Shown here piece after piece: positions 25,480-37,838 of a stretch of DNA of 64,000 nt. Below the pieces are notes generated by a model that was given only the letters and a program-made list of their open reading frames with translations, was not told the DNA's origin and did not search any database. A program made the position numbers and the translations under genes. Position 1 is the first letter of the stretch; each line of letters begins with the position of its first letter. Source of the stretch: Chanos chanos (Eukaryota > Chordata > Actinopteri > Gonorynchiformes > Chanidae); the NCBI RefSeq assembly GCF_902362185.1, contig NC_044499.1:10693264-10757263 (forward strand), written 5' to 3'.

Positions 25480-28000
25480 TTATAATACCACACTGTTAGT
25501 GAAACAAGAGAATCAGGTCAGAATTTTAACCACTATCATCCCATAGCCAAATCAATCAACCAGGAAGTCTATTGATGCCAGTGCCCTCGAGCTGAGTGAG
25601 TGAATGAAGGAGTCATCATCTACTCAAATGACTTTCACTCGCTCAAAATAAGAATAAATATGGACGGTTTCTTAACCATTTTTATATGATTGTGACAAGA
25701 AAAAGTGGTGGTATTTCATGGTTTTGCTGAAACCATTTATCAAATGGTCATGGAGCTTTTTTTTTAGTGGATCGGTGAGAGGAAAGTTAAGATAAACTCC
25801 ATAAAATAAAATCGGCAAGATAATAAGGGAGATTGCACATATGTAGGACATATGACAGGAAACATAACAGATTTCTAACAGTGTCAACAGAGGCTGATAT
25901 GCAATAGATATTTAAATCTTCTTGTAACGGCTACCGTTCCTGTAATGCCGACCTTGTAATGTCTGCCATTTTGAATGACACCCGGAAGAATCACTTTGCT
26001 GATATGGAACCCTTGTGGAACCAAAATGAATCCACAACTGATCCAGTATGTCTATTAACCGATATCTAATTCGTTATTTTTTCAGATGGTTGAAATGTGC
26101 TTTTCTTCTCTCTGCTGGTCCGTTTAACAGCCTTCAGCGCAGACAGTGGAAATGAAGCGTGTCAGAGCCCCCTGTAAGCTGATGAGCTACCCTGGCAGAG
26201 GGAGCATGGTGGTGATGGAGCTGACAGAACACTACAGTGAGTGAGACAGAAGACGTGAACGGCTGATGAGAAGCTGGATCCGGCCTCGAGAATAGAGACC
26301 ATCCCCATATGGGCTAAAAACACATTCCTTAAGATCTTCATTTAAATACTCTCTGAGAACAAAGTAATATTAGATCATATTAATTTTGCCATGTAAGCAG
26401 ATATGCAATGAATGCATCCAGTTAAACACCCTGATAAATACTTAAGGTGGTTATTAAATCAGAGTTATTAAATCTAGATTTTTAAAGATCGACTCAAAAG
26501 CATGTGTATGACCAGTCATTTCTATAATAAAGCTTTAAAGAGCCAAATGTTTGCTGCCTAAGTAGAGCAGACAGACACACACATTATCACAGCAGCAGAC
26601 ACAGCTCTGGCAGGATCTACGTCTGAGACTATTTGGACTTCAGGAGAGGATATTTGAATCTAGGACATTTGCACTGTACTTTATTGTCTTATGAAAAGAT
26701 CTGTAGAAAATCCTCCTGTCCTGCTTTCTCACCTGTTCCGTCTCACTGTCCTATCGGTGCTGTCAAACCAACGTACAAATGTAGCACTGCTGTAGTTCAC
26801 CTTAGTGCAAAAGACCGTAGGCAAGTACTCCCAAAGTTACAGAGCATAACGCTGTAACACATATCCGGATGGTGGCATGCCATGGAATTAGTTATGTATT
26901 TAGAAGTGAAGGAATGATCTCTGAAAATGGCCCCTAAATCTTACCCCAAGCCAGCGGGATGGAAATCGTCCAGATTCTGGAGTCAAAGACCCGGAGCAGA
27001 CGGTTTTAAGTGTAAGTGTCTTGATGGTGAGAGAGACAGATGTGAACCTTGTGTAAGAGAATTCTGATGCGGTACAGAAGTATCTCTTAGATGCTTTTAT
27101 AACTCCCAAGAAGATTTACATTTGTAAGATTTATCAGTTTTAAGTAAACTTTCCACTTGCTGTCAGTTTAGTTCACCATCATCAACTTCAAAAGAGGGAT
27201 CTTTGTCCACCAGAGGGCAGTGTTTAAACAGCCTGTCTCTTTTGGTGCTGTGAGGTGGACTCCAGTAATATTCCATGACATGGCTATATTCCACAACACT
27301 CACCTTCACCACAATATGATAAAAACACAACATAACACAGATGTAGACACCTTTTGAAAAATATCTACGCTGAAAACGAACAAAATTCATTCTTTTTCGT
27401 TCTACTCATGCAATGTAATGATAACAAGCAGCAGAGTCCCGGAGATTAAACTCTTATTCTCTTTGGTATCTTGAACCCAGAAAATGCGTTTCCTGACCTC
27501 AACCAATCAACAGTGATGTTTAAGGCTAACTGTCTGACCTGAGTGCCCAGTGTGTTCTGTGAGAGCCACTGTGGGTCTCAATAGCACTGGGAGGTGGAGG
27601 ATTGAGAGCTACGTCTGTGGTTTATTGACATGAAAACAAAGGGCACAGGTAATGATGGTAAACTATAAACAATACTTAAGGGAAGCTGTTTGTCAGGCTT
27701 TGTTTGAGGGGATCACGAAACAGTGGAATGAGAATAAAAAGCATTTAAAAAGTATATGAAAAAGTACATTTACATTTAAAAAACACATACACACAAGACT
27801 GAGACAACCAGAAACATAAGAATGGATTAACACGGGAAAAAGATGACATTCATAATTTATTTAGCAAACATATTAAAAACATTAGTTCCATTCAAATATG
27901 CAGTCTTTAGGATGTAACAGTTATCTATAAACATAATTACAACTGTGCCCCTGCATTGAGCTGTCCCTCACCTAAACAACGGTGGGGGTACAGCAGTCTT
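25480..28000. other. Intergenic stretch without a recognised gene
   Basis: AT-rich unique sequence. Two points of interest: an exon-like piece at 26149-26240, with a pyrimidine tract and ag before it and an open frame (MKRVRAPCKLMSYPGRG) that I cannot assign; and a strong CTCF-like core at 27207-27220. No RNA gene or transposon end is recognised before the Tc1 element at 28007. Confidence 0.5.
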
Positions 28001-28006
28001 CTACTA

Positions 28007-29293
28007 CAGGCAACTGCCAAAATAAAGGAAAAACACCAACAACAAAGTGTTTTAACAGGGTGCTGGGCCGCCACAACAGTGTCAGTGTCTCTTTGCATAG
28101 ATTGTACAGGTTTTAGGCCTTAGACGAGTTTCACTGAGTCTTCACAAAGTTTCTACGAGTTTTGGGCTTAAGAAAAGTTTCAGTGTGCCTTTGCATAGAT
28201 TCTTAAACCGTTTCTAAGTCTATTAGAGGGACGTGACAGCATTAATTCAAAAAGATTCCATCATGTGGTCTTTTGTTAGGACTAGTGGGAAATTATCTCC
28301 AGCAATGCCTCAGAACATCAAGAAAGTATTCAATCATTTTCATGCTCATCAAAACTTTCAGTGACCGCTCGTGCCACGCGAAATGGGCCGTTTCCATCCC
28401 GGAAAAGACCGCTCCCGTCGCGACGGAAAGACTTCTCCGCTCGATCAAAGCAATTCCGCAGAAAGGGGTTGCGTTTATCTACGTTCACCTCTAAAGGGTT
28501 AGATGAACCTGGACCACGCCAGGAGAACGCACCCCACACAATAACAGAGAGCCGTCAGAACCTTCCTCTCTCTGGGGAACAAGCACTCTCTGGCTCCGAG
28601 GTTTCTTTTGGCATGTACCACACATACACTCGTCTGCGCTTGATGAGAGCAGCACGGAGGATGATTCATCCGACCATGGAACTTTTTTTTTTTTTTTTCC
28701 CCACTGCTCAGCAGACCGCTGCCTGCGTTCCTTCAACCGCTTCACTTACTAATGTGCATCTTCAGGTCTAATAAGGGGTTTATGCACAGTAACCAAACCA
28801 CAATATCCAAATCTGTTAGGTTCTACAGGGACTGCTCCTAATGACACTCCTTACTCATACTCGACACTAATATCGGCATGGCAGTTCATTTCGAGCGGCG
28901 CAACTGTTTTGTGTATCATCTCTAACCCATGTAGAGACGTTACAGTTGAGGAGGATGCCCATTTGACCACAGTTCGCTCTAGTTGATGATGTCCTTACCT
29001 CAGACTTCCTTAACAACATTGCCTGAACAATCTTTTTTTTTTTTTTTTTTACTGAAGCTCCAGCCAAACTTGCTCTAGCCACTATCTCTCCCACAGGGCC
29101 ACCAAGGTCTTTTCCTCTATCCCTAGTACCGCAAATAGTGGGCCTGCCCAACATTTTTACATATAACCAAGCATGACAGGATTTTAATTACTTAGTTAAT
29201 TCAGGAAATTCACCTGTATAGCAGCATCTACATTTTCAAATAGTCTGTATCCCTTATTTACTTAATTGTTTCTTTTATTTTGGCAGTTGCCTG
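28007..29293 (-). mobile_element. Tc1/mariner transposon copy with intact ends and TA target duplication
   Basis: The terminal inverted repeats read CAGGCAACTGCCAAAATAAA at both ends (28007 inward and, on the minus strand, 29293 inward), each flanked by the TA dinucleotide (28005-28006 and 29294-29295). The 1,287-bp body matches remembered fish Tc1-like elements; on the minus strand the transposase reads RAVTESFDEHEND near 28330-28375 and the region near 28655-28700 resembles the stretch around the catalytic motif. The open frames are short and interrupted, and pieces of the middle appear lost, so the copy is dead. Confidence 0.85.
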
Positions 29294-29409
29294 TATATTG
29301 CAATAATTGTGCAATATACCATGAGAATAAAGTCAAAACCATATGGAAAAGAGTAATACAATATTAAAAATGCACTTGTTATGATAAGTTGATAGTGGTA
29401 ATAATGGGG

Positions 29410-29489
29410 TCATCCGGGTCTGCTGTCCATGTGAGACCCAGATTGAAAGGATCTGATGTCCTCTCCAATAAATTCATTTACTGTCAGGA

Positions 29490-29539
<50 letters not shown>

Positions 29540-32341
29540 AAGTTGGTCAGTTGAGAAGCTAAATGATTAATCTGTCTATTATCCATTTACCTAACTGGAC
29601 TCTATAGCTCTATCATCTATACTCATTATTCGTAAGCTCATGCAGCTAATGCCTGATTGCTGAGGAGATCACACAGCGTGCCTCTGACCTTCCTAAACCC
29701 ATATCCAACATTCCGTACCCACCTTCCTCCAGTGTGATGTGGTGCATGGATGAGTGGCTGGGATAATCCAAAGGTCCCTCCTGGATCTTCATCCCTGTGG
29801 TGTTATCTCTCTCTGCTGGAGCCTGGTTCTGCTGTTCCCAGCTTTCATACGGGGCATAGGGAGGAGGATACATGTCCTGGTAGGCGCTGGGGTTGGAGGG
29901 AGGAGAGGAGCACACCTCCTGGGGGTACGGGCAGTGGGGATAGGGTGAGTGAGGAAGAGGAGGAAGCGGGGAGGTCGAGATGGGACTGCTGGCGGGGAAA
30001 GGGCTGAGACAGGAGGAGTGTGACGGAGAAGGGGAAGAGGAGAGATAGGGAGAGTCGAGCCAGGGAGACGGCGAGGGGGAGGGAGACGGAGGTTGAGGGA
30101 CTCGTGAATACAGAGGAGGCAGGAGCTCAGTGAAACCCAGCTCCAAGCTCTCAAAACTGGGATTCCTCTCAGTCAGAGCCCCTCTACCTCCTCCACCCTC
30201 TTCTGTGGCCTCGGATTTTGGGCAATACTCTTCTTGGTAACCCTGTCCTGGGTAAGGGTACTCGTTGGGGTAGGTGGGCAGGTGGAAAGATAAACTCCTC
30301 TCCTCTGTGGAGGGGTCACCCCTCAAATGAAGACCTCTGTCCCCTACGCTGGGCCCCCCCATGGGGCAAAGCGTCATTCCCTCCAGTGGCACGGCAGAGG
30401 GCCTGGACAGGAGGGGATCTTCCTCTTTAAACATGACTGAAAGAGCAAGGAGAAGAGAAGGAGAGAAACAGAGACATTGAAAACAAAATTAAAAAAAAAA
30501 GAAAGAAGAGGAGAGGATGAGAAGAAGATCTGGTAAGTCCATTAAGATGGACGGCGACTGGGCAGACGGAAAAGAGAGATATGCTATCAGGGCGGAGGTC
30601 ACACTCACTGGGCAGGTATTTAAAACAGTGTGTGCTGCTCCTCTTTCTCTTCCCGTTGGAGACATACAGGCAAACAGACACCGGGCCACTCACAGACAGA
30701 TTGTTATAGGCCGGGACCCGCACACACAGTAAACTCTGAGACATTAACACAAACATACACACACACAAATACAATCTCTACATAAAAATGAACACGTTAA
30801 AACACACGAATAAGGCAAGCGCTGTAACAGAAAGACATTTACAAAACGGTGCACCCGAGAACACACACACTCAGAGTGCAGCTAAGTACAATGCAGCTGT
30901 GGCTAATTACATGGAAAGGGCTAAAGATAATAATGAAAATGAACATGGGACACTATGACGAGGAGCTTTCATAATCACATGCAAAATACACGTTATGGAT
31001 TTACCTCGCCGCTCTTTTCCCGCTCAACATGTGCCTCCTCCTCCCACTGCAGTTTTCCGTCTGATAAGCGGAAAGCACATAACAGAGAAGAATACGCTTA
31101 CAGGCGCGTAAACAGCATACGCCCATAATCATATGTTACACACAAACAATATCAAACAACACTGTCATTCCTCATGAATATCACCATCAGTAACAGTCAG
31201 AATTGTTTTATATCATCACCAGATGACAACATGTGACGGAAGCAAGGCGCCGTAAATCTGCTACAAATATGTGCGTTGCTATAGTAGCCTTGGACTTTAA
31301 AATAGATGGTCATAAAAGGTTTACCAAAGTCATAAAAGGTTTACCTGTGCCTCTCTCCATAAAAAGCACCCTGGAGGTGGGCAGAAAGTTGGTCCCACGC
31401 AGGAGAAGCTCCTCCCCGCCCTCCACAGAGCAGGACGTGAGACTGACAGACTCGATCACAGGCAGCTCCTGAGCAGAGCGCTGAGCTACACAGGTACAGT
31501 ATGATACAGAAAGATACAGAGATGAGGAAGGCTCTGATATGTCTGGACTCAGAGCTGGGGAGATGGAGGTAATGTCAGCATAGAAGAGTGTTTTACATGC
31601 TGATGTGTCTTAGTGGTGGTCAGTAATATTGATCAGTTCGATACACTGTTACCCCTTTTCCACCGTCAGCGAACGTGTTCTTGAACCGGTTCCATTCAGG
31701 ATTCTTTGAACCTTGGTGCCCTCTAGCGAACCAGCCCACGTATCCACCAGTTTCGAGTGGAACCGTTGCAATCAAGGACGCGTCATCAACGGAGGGCGTT
31801 GCACAATGGCAGTTAAGAACGGTTCGCACTGGAAACACCAGTTATCTTTTGATTCCAGCTGGGAACCAACTTTTCAGGTTCCGAACCAATGCATTTTTGG
31901 TCAAAATGCTCCGAACGGTTCAAAATTTGGTGCAAGATCTGAAACGGAACCCGTTCGCTGTTGGTGGGAAAGGGGTGTGTGAGTAGTGGGAGATGATGAT
32001 GGGGATTAAGTTCCAGTACGAAACAAATAGAATGCACGAGCACCCCTGATATTCGTCTGGGCAAACCCTACTCGGCTGATTCAAAATCGGCGTAAGATTT
32101 CATTGGCTGCAGATAAGAGATGGGAACACATGAAGGTGAGGCTAAACTCACAGCACTCTATAGGCAGGGAGGCAACTTGCAGGGCGAGGACCCGGCCCGG
32201 AGGGGCCAGGGGCGGGGCTAGAGGGAGGTGAGTGCGAAAGACCAGACGAACTCGAGTGTTCTTTCTCCCCACATCTGTCTCTCCTTTTCTAAGCTCTATG
32301 TCTGAGTTTCTCAGTTTCAAAATGCCTGCACAATCAATACT

Positions 32342-32379
<38 letters not shown>

Positions 32380-34500
32380 ACAAAATGCAAAACACAAACA
32401 TACAGTATGCACATCCATGTCTGCCTTCATCACTCACAGGGCAGTCATGTTGGTGTCTGGGTTCAGGGGGATGTCCAGTAGTTTGGTGCCAGCCTGGATA
32501 CTCTCCTGACTCGCTGTACCCACCATCTTCCCCGTCACCCTGAGAGAGAGAGAGAGAAGCAGTTACACACGTTGTCGAGAGATTAAACAACAGAGTCATA
32601 ACAGCATAGCCTAAACACAGCTGAAAGAGGTGGTTTAGAGTAGTGTGGAGCTGAAAACAATACCTGTGTATTTGATAAAAGGGATGAGGTCGTATTGATC
32701 GGTCATCAGCAGTTCCCACAAACACCTGCAAAGACAGTGGCTGTCTCTCATTGTAGCCCAACAGCTAAGAGAGAAAGAGAGCATAAGAGAAGAACAGTCA
32801 CTATTTAACACAGAAAAAAAACAAGCTGTGCAGAAGGGAATCATCCTTTTACAATAATATTTCTTTGGTTTAAAAAAAAAAAAATTATAATTTTTCAGCA
32901 ATCTGGATAGTCTTTCATACATAACACATTAATAAACTCTGGTTTATTTTTGTTGTCTGCCCTCTGTAATTCCTCATTTGTACTGATATTCAGCCATTTC
33001 CAGGCATGACAAATAAAATCTAAACATTACCTTCACCACTGGATGTCCTCCAGGCGAGGCCTTGACTGCTCCACGGCTTCCCTCAGTTTCATAGTGAGCG
33101 CGATGGTGTGGACGTGGCTGCACTTCAATGCGCAACTCATACTGGTCAAACTGGGACGGCAGCGGCCAGTCCAGCGGTGGTAGAGCATTAGACCTGAGAG
33201 ATAAAACATCAGTATGACATAGATGGAGTAAAAAAATAAGAGCAATTACTGGAAACTAAGCGTATTCTCAGTGCAATGGTTACAAAGTGTTTTTTTAAAG
33301 GAGAAGAATCCGTTTGTGCGATCGGATAAAACGATGGCCAAGGTCTGGAGACACTGTGGACTATGTTAACCTGAACACAGGGCTGTGTGCACTCGCCCTT
33401 GTCCTCCCCCAGCCAAGAGCAGGAGGTACAGACAGGTAGTCCATGCCCATCGAAGGGGTCTCCCTTCTCAGGTGCAAAGTCTCTGGAAGGGGACAGGGAG
33501 AACTCTGGGTTGCAGACTGGTCCTGGTCTACCTCCCTAGATGAGACCTGCAGATACACATAAGCATTAAAATGGATAAGCATGGATACAAACAGAAATAT
33601 GAACATTTTACACGGCACAGAGCAGAAATAACTACACTCAAATAAGAGTCAAGAGACAACTAGAGTCAAACAACTATTTAAATGGCTCAGTCTTGTTCCT
33701 GTACTCCTGCATGGCTCCTTTACCTTTTCTACTAAAGTTACTAAAATTCTGACGTGGAAAGAGTGTGTTGAAGCAATATCAAAAAAGACTCCAGGAAAAC
33801 TGCCATTCCTGTTAATTAATCCTAGACTCTATCCTTCTCCACTACCCAGCGTTCAGCTTTACGGCAGTCTGAAGTCTGCTGTTCCACAGAATCATCTCAC
33901 ACTTAACTCTTCTGGCTTTTCGCCTCTCTTACATACTGAGGGAGGTGAACAGTTCACCTGTTCAAGTGAGGTTTTCCTGGTCTTCTGTGGGATGTTCAGT
34001 TCACAGCTGTTGGGCGGGGCCTGAGACTGTGGTGTACAGTCTCCTGGTTCCAGGAGGGAAGGATGATCCTCAGAGTAGCTGCTCCTGCGGGAGGTGCTGG
34101 GGGAAGCCAGCGGGGAGTTTCTGCGTTTCTTACCCCCAGGAGAAGTAGGCCGGGAGGAGGGCGAGAGGCAAAAATGAGCAGCAGCTTCATTCAACTCCTC
34201 CTCCTCTACTAAGAGTGAATTGCAGCTGGATGCTGGACTGAGCCATCCGCAAGAGGAAGGACTAGAAGCAGGGCTGGGGCTGAGGGACCCTGCTCCTGTC
34301 ATGCCGTCACGGTAACAAAACGGGTCCAGCAGAGGCAGGTAGAGACGCTCTCTGTCCCACCCACCCCCACCATCCCAGTACCCCCCTCCAGCTGGAGCAG
34401 TGTCATCCTCAGGAGAAATAGTGGTGATCTGAATGCTTGGGCACTCCAGAACCCTAGACTCCGATACCTTCGAGAGAGAGAGACAGAGAGAGAAACAGAC

Positions 34501-34543
<43 letters not shown>

Positions 34544-35863
34544 GAGAGAGAGGAGAGAGAGAGAGAGAGAGAGAGAAGAAGAAGAAGAGGGGTGAGAATG
34601 TGAAAAAGATTTATAAAGGTGTGAGGAGACCGGTACTACCCACAAAAGACATTATAAGAATTAAAGAGATTCCCGGTAATTTACCTGAATAGATCTGGCT
34701 GGAAGGCTCTCATACGTCCCACTGAACTCCCGTACCAGTGCCCGCCTAGGGGGCGGAGAATGCATCCCAGCTCTGTGACTGGCTGGTGGTGGTGATGATG
34801 AAGGGATGCCCATCGGTTGGCCAACATGCGAAGTAGTTAAGTGGGTTTCTGAAACGCAAAAAAAAAAAAAAAAAAATTCAAATGAATTTTCTGATTAATG
34901 AGCATCAGTTTATATTAGAGGTGGAGGCAGAAAGTCAAGGTGGACAGACAGGATTGTTCAAGGTTGTCAAAATAGATTTCCATGTGAAATTTTCAATTTT
35001 AAAACTGACTCCAAACAATAATTGGGTTGGCTATTGGAAGTGTATCTGTTGTATTAAACGACACAGCCCCCCCCCCCCCTTTTCGGATTTTTGGATCCCT
35101 GCACCCTTTTTATCATGCAGAATTCAAATAAAGGCAGTTGGCAGAATACATATAGATTACAGGGGAAATAAAACACATTTTTAGCTTGCAATAAAATGTC
35201 TGTAATGATTTTGAAAGAATCTGTGGACATATTCAACGAGCAGTCAAATGCTTGTTTCCTATAATAATTTAGAATTCTCTCACTCTGACGCTTTGAAATA
35301 GTTTGTAGAGCAGAAAGTAGTTGCTGGCCCCTCTGTTGCAATGGAAAGATGGAAAAAGGGTTTGAGGTACAGTTCAAGTTTAGGGCAATGGTCGGCGTGT
35401 GTCAGTAGCGAATGTCAACTGGGCCAATCATCACTGATGCCAAATGACAAGACATTGTCAGCGATGGTATCAATCCATCAGGTAAAGTAATTAGTCGCTA
35501 ATAACCCAGTAACATGTGATGTTTATTAACACCGTGTTTCAGAGGTGTCCATGCAGTGCACAGAGAGAGACAGAGAAAGTTGGTGGTTGCAGTCATTTCT
35601 GATCGTTGGTCACCTGTAAATTTGGGGGTAGAGGTCAGTAATTATCGGTAGACAGTGAGGAATAAGAGTGAGCTGCAGTAAGCGCTGATTACTGGTCAGT
35701 TTCAGCAGGCAGGCATAATGGGTAAGTCATCACCGCAGTGCCCAGTATGAGCAGAAGTCCTCTGCTGAGGTGAAGTGCAGTAGTTAACAATTCAGCATGA
35801 GTGGAAAGCTGAGGCATGTTACCACTACTTCATGCCAGTGTGAAGGGTGGGGATGGATGTATG

Positions 35864-35896
<33 letters not shown>

Positions 35897-36594
35897 CTGT
35901 GTATGTGGGGGGGGGGGGGGGGGGGGGGGACCATGAAGAGAAGGTGGGCAGAGAGGAAAGAGGGAAAAAGGAGGGAGAATGGAGGGAGCTGTGTATGTGC
36001 ATGCTCAGTAAACAGAGATTGAGGTTCAGTCCAGATGGCAGCTGTTAACTCCACTCACACGCACAGCTGATTAAAACCACATTTTGCGCTGCCCTATTCT
36101 GTCTCTGTCTCTCTCCCTCTCTCTCTCACACACGCACAGACACACACAGACATATACACACACATACAGACACGCTATCAATATGTATCTTGTGTAGGCC
36201 TATACACACTTTACTGACTCAAGAATCAAAAATAATACACAACCTGAGAGAATTCAACAAAACTCGCAACACAACAGAAGAAAAAAAAAATCAGAAGCTT
36301 AATCAGACCTCATAACAATTGTTTACAGTTCATAATGACTGGGCTAAAATTCCGCGACGTTATCTCTCTCTTCCTCTTCTCTCTTTTTGAAGTTTTAAAA
36401 GCTGACTGACCTGTAGTGCAGCCGGACTCAAAATGCGCTGTGCCTCTCTCTATACTCTCCCCCGCGATGCCGTGTTCCTGATCCGCGCTGCTCAGCGGGG
36501 ATGGGCCGCGGGTCTGTCGCGGCGGGTCCTCTTCGAACACCAACTTGAACTCGAACTCTCCCTCCTCCCAGCCCGAACCCGGCGCGGCTCCCAT
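29410..36594 (-). CDS. nfatc4: Nuclear factor of activated T-cells, cytoplasmic 4
   Basis: Calcineurin-regulated transcription factor. Thirteen coding exons on the minus strand: 36594-36411, 34848-34685, 34467-33958, 33546-33371, 33193-33031, 32764-32664, 32539-32438, 32339-32152, 31485-31345, 31060-31005, 30735-30609, 30436-29723, 29480-29410. Total 2,697 nt, 898 residues, frame unbroken, all junctions GT-AG; human NFATC4 is about 900. In order: acidic start ([11 protein letters not shown]), RAGMHSPPP, the calcineurin-docking motif CPSIQIT, SP-rich repeats ([15 protein letters not shown] with a basic signal), [24 protein letters not shown], the Rel DNA-binding region ([46 protein letters not shown]), the IPT/TIG fold ([23 protein letters not shown]), a proline-rich transactivation tail and the C-terminal [24 protein letters not shown] and MDYLSVP favour NFATC4 over NFATC1-3. 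The upstream flank (37130-37270) has CCAAT-type motifs (attggct). Confidence 0.93.
29491..29535. repeat. (CA)n in the last nfatc4 intron
   Basis: Uninterrupted CA tract starting 11 bp upstream of the final coding exon on the minus strand, so the transcript has a long (UG)n close to the 3' splice site. Confidence 0.9.
31651..31976. mobile_element. MITE with about 30-bp terminal inverted repeats in an nfatc4 intron
   Basis: The ends are inverted repeats: ACCCCTTTTCCACC and AGCGAACGTGTTC on the left, ACCCCTTTCCCACC and AGCGAACGGGTTC from the right end. The 326-bp element lies between the exons at 31345-31485 and 32152-32339. The ends resemble fish hAT-type MITEs, but I see no clear 8-bp target duplication. 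Short open frames inside it are not genes. Confidence 0.6.
32345..32378. repeat. (GA)n in nfatc4 intron
   Basis: GA tract directly upstream (in transcript sense, a CU tract) of the splice acceptor of exon 32152-32339; it acts as that intron's polypyrimidine tract. Confidence 0.85.
34470..34580. repeat. (GA)n in nfatc4 intron 2
   Basis: About 110 bp of GA-rich repeat starting at the acceptor of exon 33958-34467; read in transcript sense it is a very long CU tract ahead of the 3' splice site. Confidence 0.85.
34849..36410 (-). other. nfatc4 intron 1
   Basis: 1.56 kb with no recognised exon. It holds poly-C at 35068-35080, a (TG)n tract at 35869-35895 and a 24-bp poly-G run at 35907-35930. Confidence 0.6.
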
Positions 36595-37735
36595 CCCCGC
36601 TTCAAAAGAGAGTTCGTCTGCGACACAAGCACAAACGATGTATCCAAGTAATATGTTTAAATGTTGTGTCCCCCCTCCAAAGCTTTACGAACTCTTTTAC
36701 CAAAAACGCCAACGTCCACGTTTCCTTTGTAAATTATATTGATCGACTTGATTAAATCCAGATTATCGGAAGGCTACGAAACGAATATTACATTTGCATG
36801 AGATATTTCCTCATTATCTCTCTGGTTATCAGTCACTTATCTCTATATGCGAACTTTCCCCCCCCCAAATAGACTATCGTCGTTCGCGTCCTTCTTGGCG
36901 GTGCTTTAACCACAGACGCTATTATAACTTCTTCTCACGAACTTCCATCGTCAAAAGTCAGCCTCACTAAAACGTTCATATAAACCATTAGTCCTGGGGC
37001 ACTGTCTCTTAACTAAATAGAGCACTCATTCTCAAACACTACCAATATCCCCACTTCCTCTAAAGGACAAAAAGTTTTATCAAATTTTTTCGTTCTCTAC
37101 CCTTAATTGCCTTTGGGTGGGTTCCCTAGCCCCGTTTGCTCCGTTACTCTATCCCCATAGGACATTGCTGTTGTCAGTCAAAAAGACCCCCCTCTTTTGT
37201 GCTCCTCATTCCCCCGCTTGCTGCACACACTTTCTATGCGTTGATTGGCTAGTGTCAGTACATCTTTGGGGGTGAATTATAACCCAACCGTAATGACAAA
37301 ATGACCCACAAGACGCACTCTGTGGGGTACATACAGTTATCCTATCACTTAACCGCGACCAAAACAATATAAAGTTCTGGCCTTAATGAAAGATTTGTAC
37401 TTTTCCATAAATCCAGACAGAACATCTTAACTAGTTGCAGACAACGGCAGACAAGATAAAACACTAATGCTGCCTGTTTTCGAGGCCTATTTCCCACGAT
37501 GACAACACAATGACAGCATCATCTCCTGTCATTCTTTCTCCTCCCCTCATACTTTGCCCTTTTTGTCCCTCCCCTTCGCTCTCCTCTACTCCCTCTCTCC
37601 CACCGTCCCCCGTCCGTCCGTCCGTCCCTCCCTCCCTCCCTCCCTTCCCCCTGAAAGATCTGTTTCTCATTATCCTCTGTAGTCTGCACTCTGTCTGAGT
37701 CGGGAGACGAAAAACTTAAATAAACATGCTCTCTT

Positions 37736-37760
37736 TTTCTCTCTCTCTCTCTCTCTCTCG

Positions 37761-37828
<68 letters not shown>

Positions 37829-37838
37829 CTCTCTCTCC
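37736..37838. repeat. (CT)n microsatellite upstream of nfatc4
   Basis: About 100 bp of CT repeat with regular ctcgct interruptions; the frames across it are artefacts. Confidence 0.9.

Noticed and set aside
28361-28771. 136-residue plus-strand frame
   Set aside because: Antisense of the Tc1 transposase region.
31675-31986. 103-residue plus-strand frame
   Set aside because: Falls inside the MITE with inverted ends.
33945-34190. Alternative frames over the nfatc4 SP-rich exon
   Set aside because: Shadows of the GC-rich coding exon; only the minus-strand frame carrying the SP repeats fits NFAT.
37464-37670. Gly/Arg/Glu-rich minus-strand frame upstream of nfatc4
   Set aside because: Translation of the (CCGT)n/(CCCT)n tracts.
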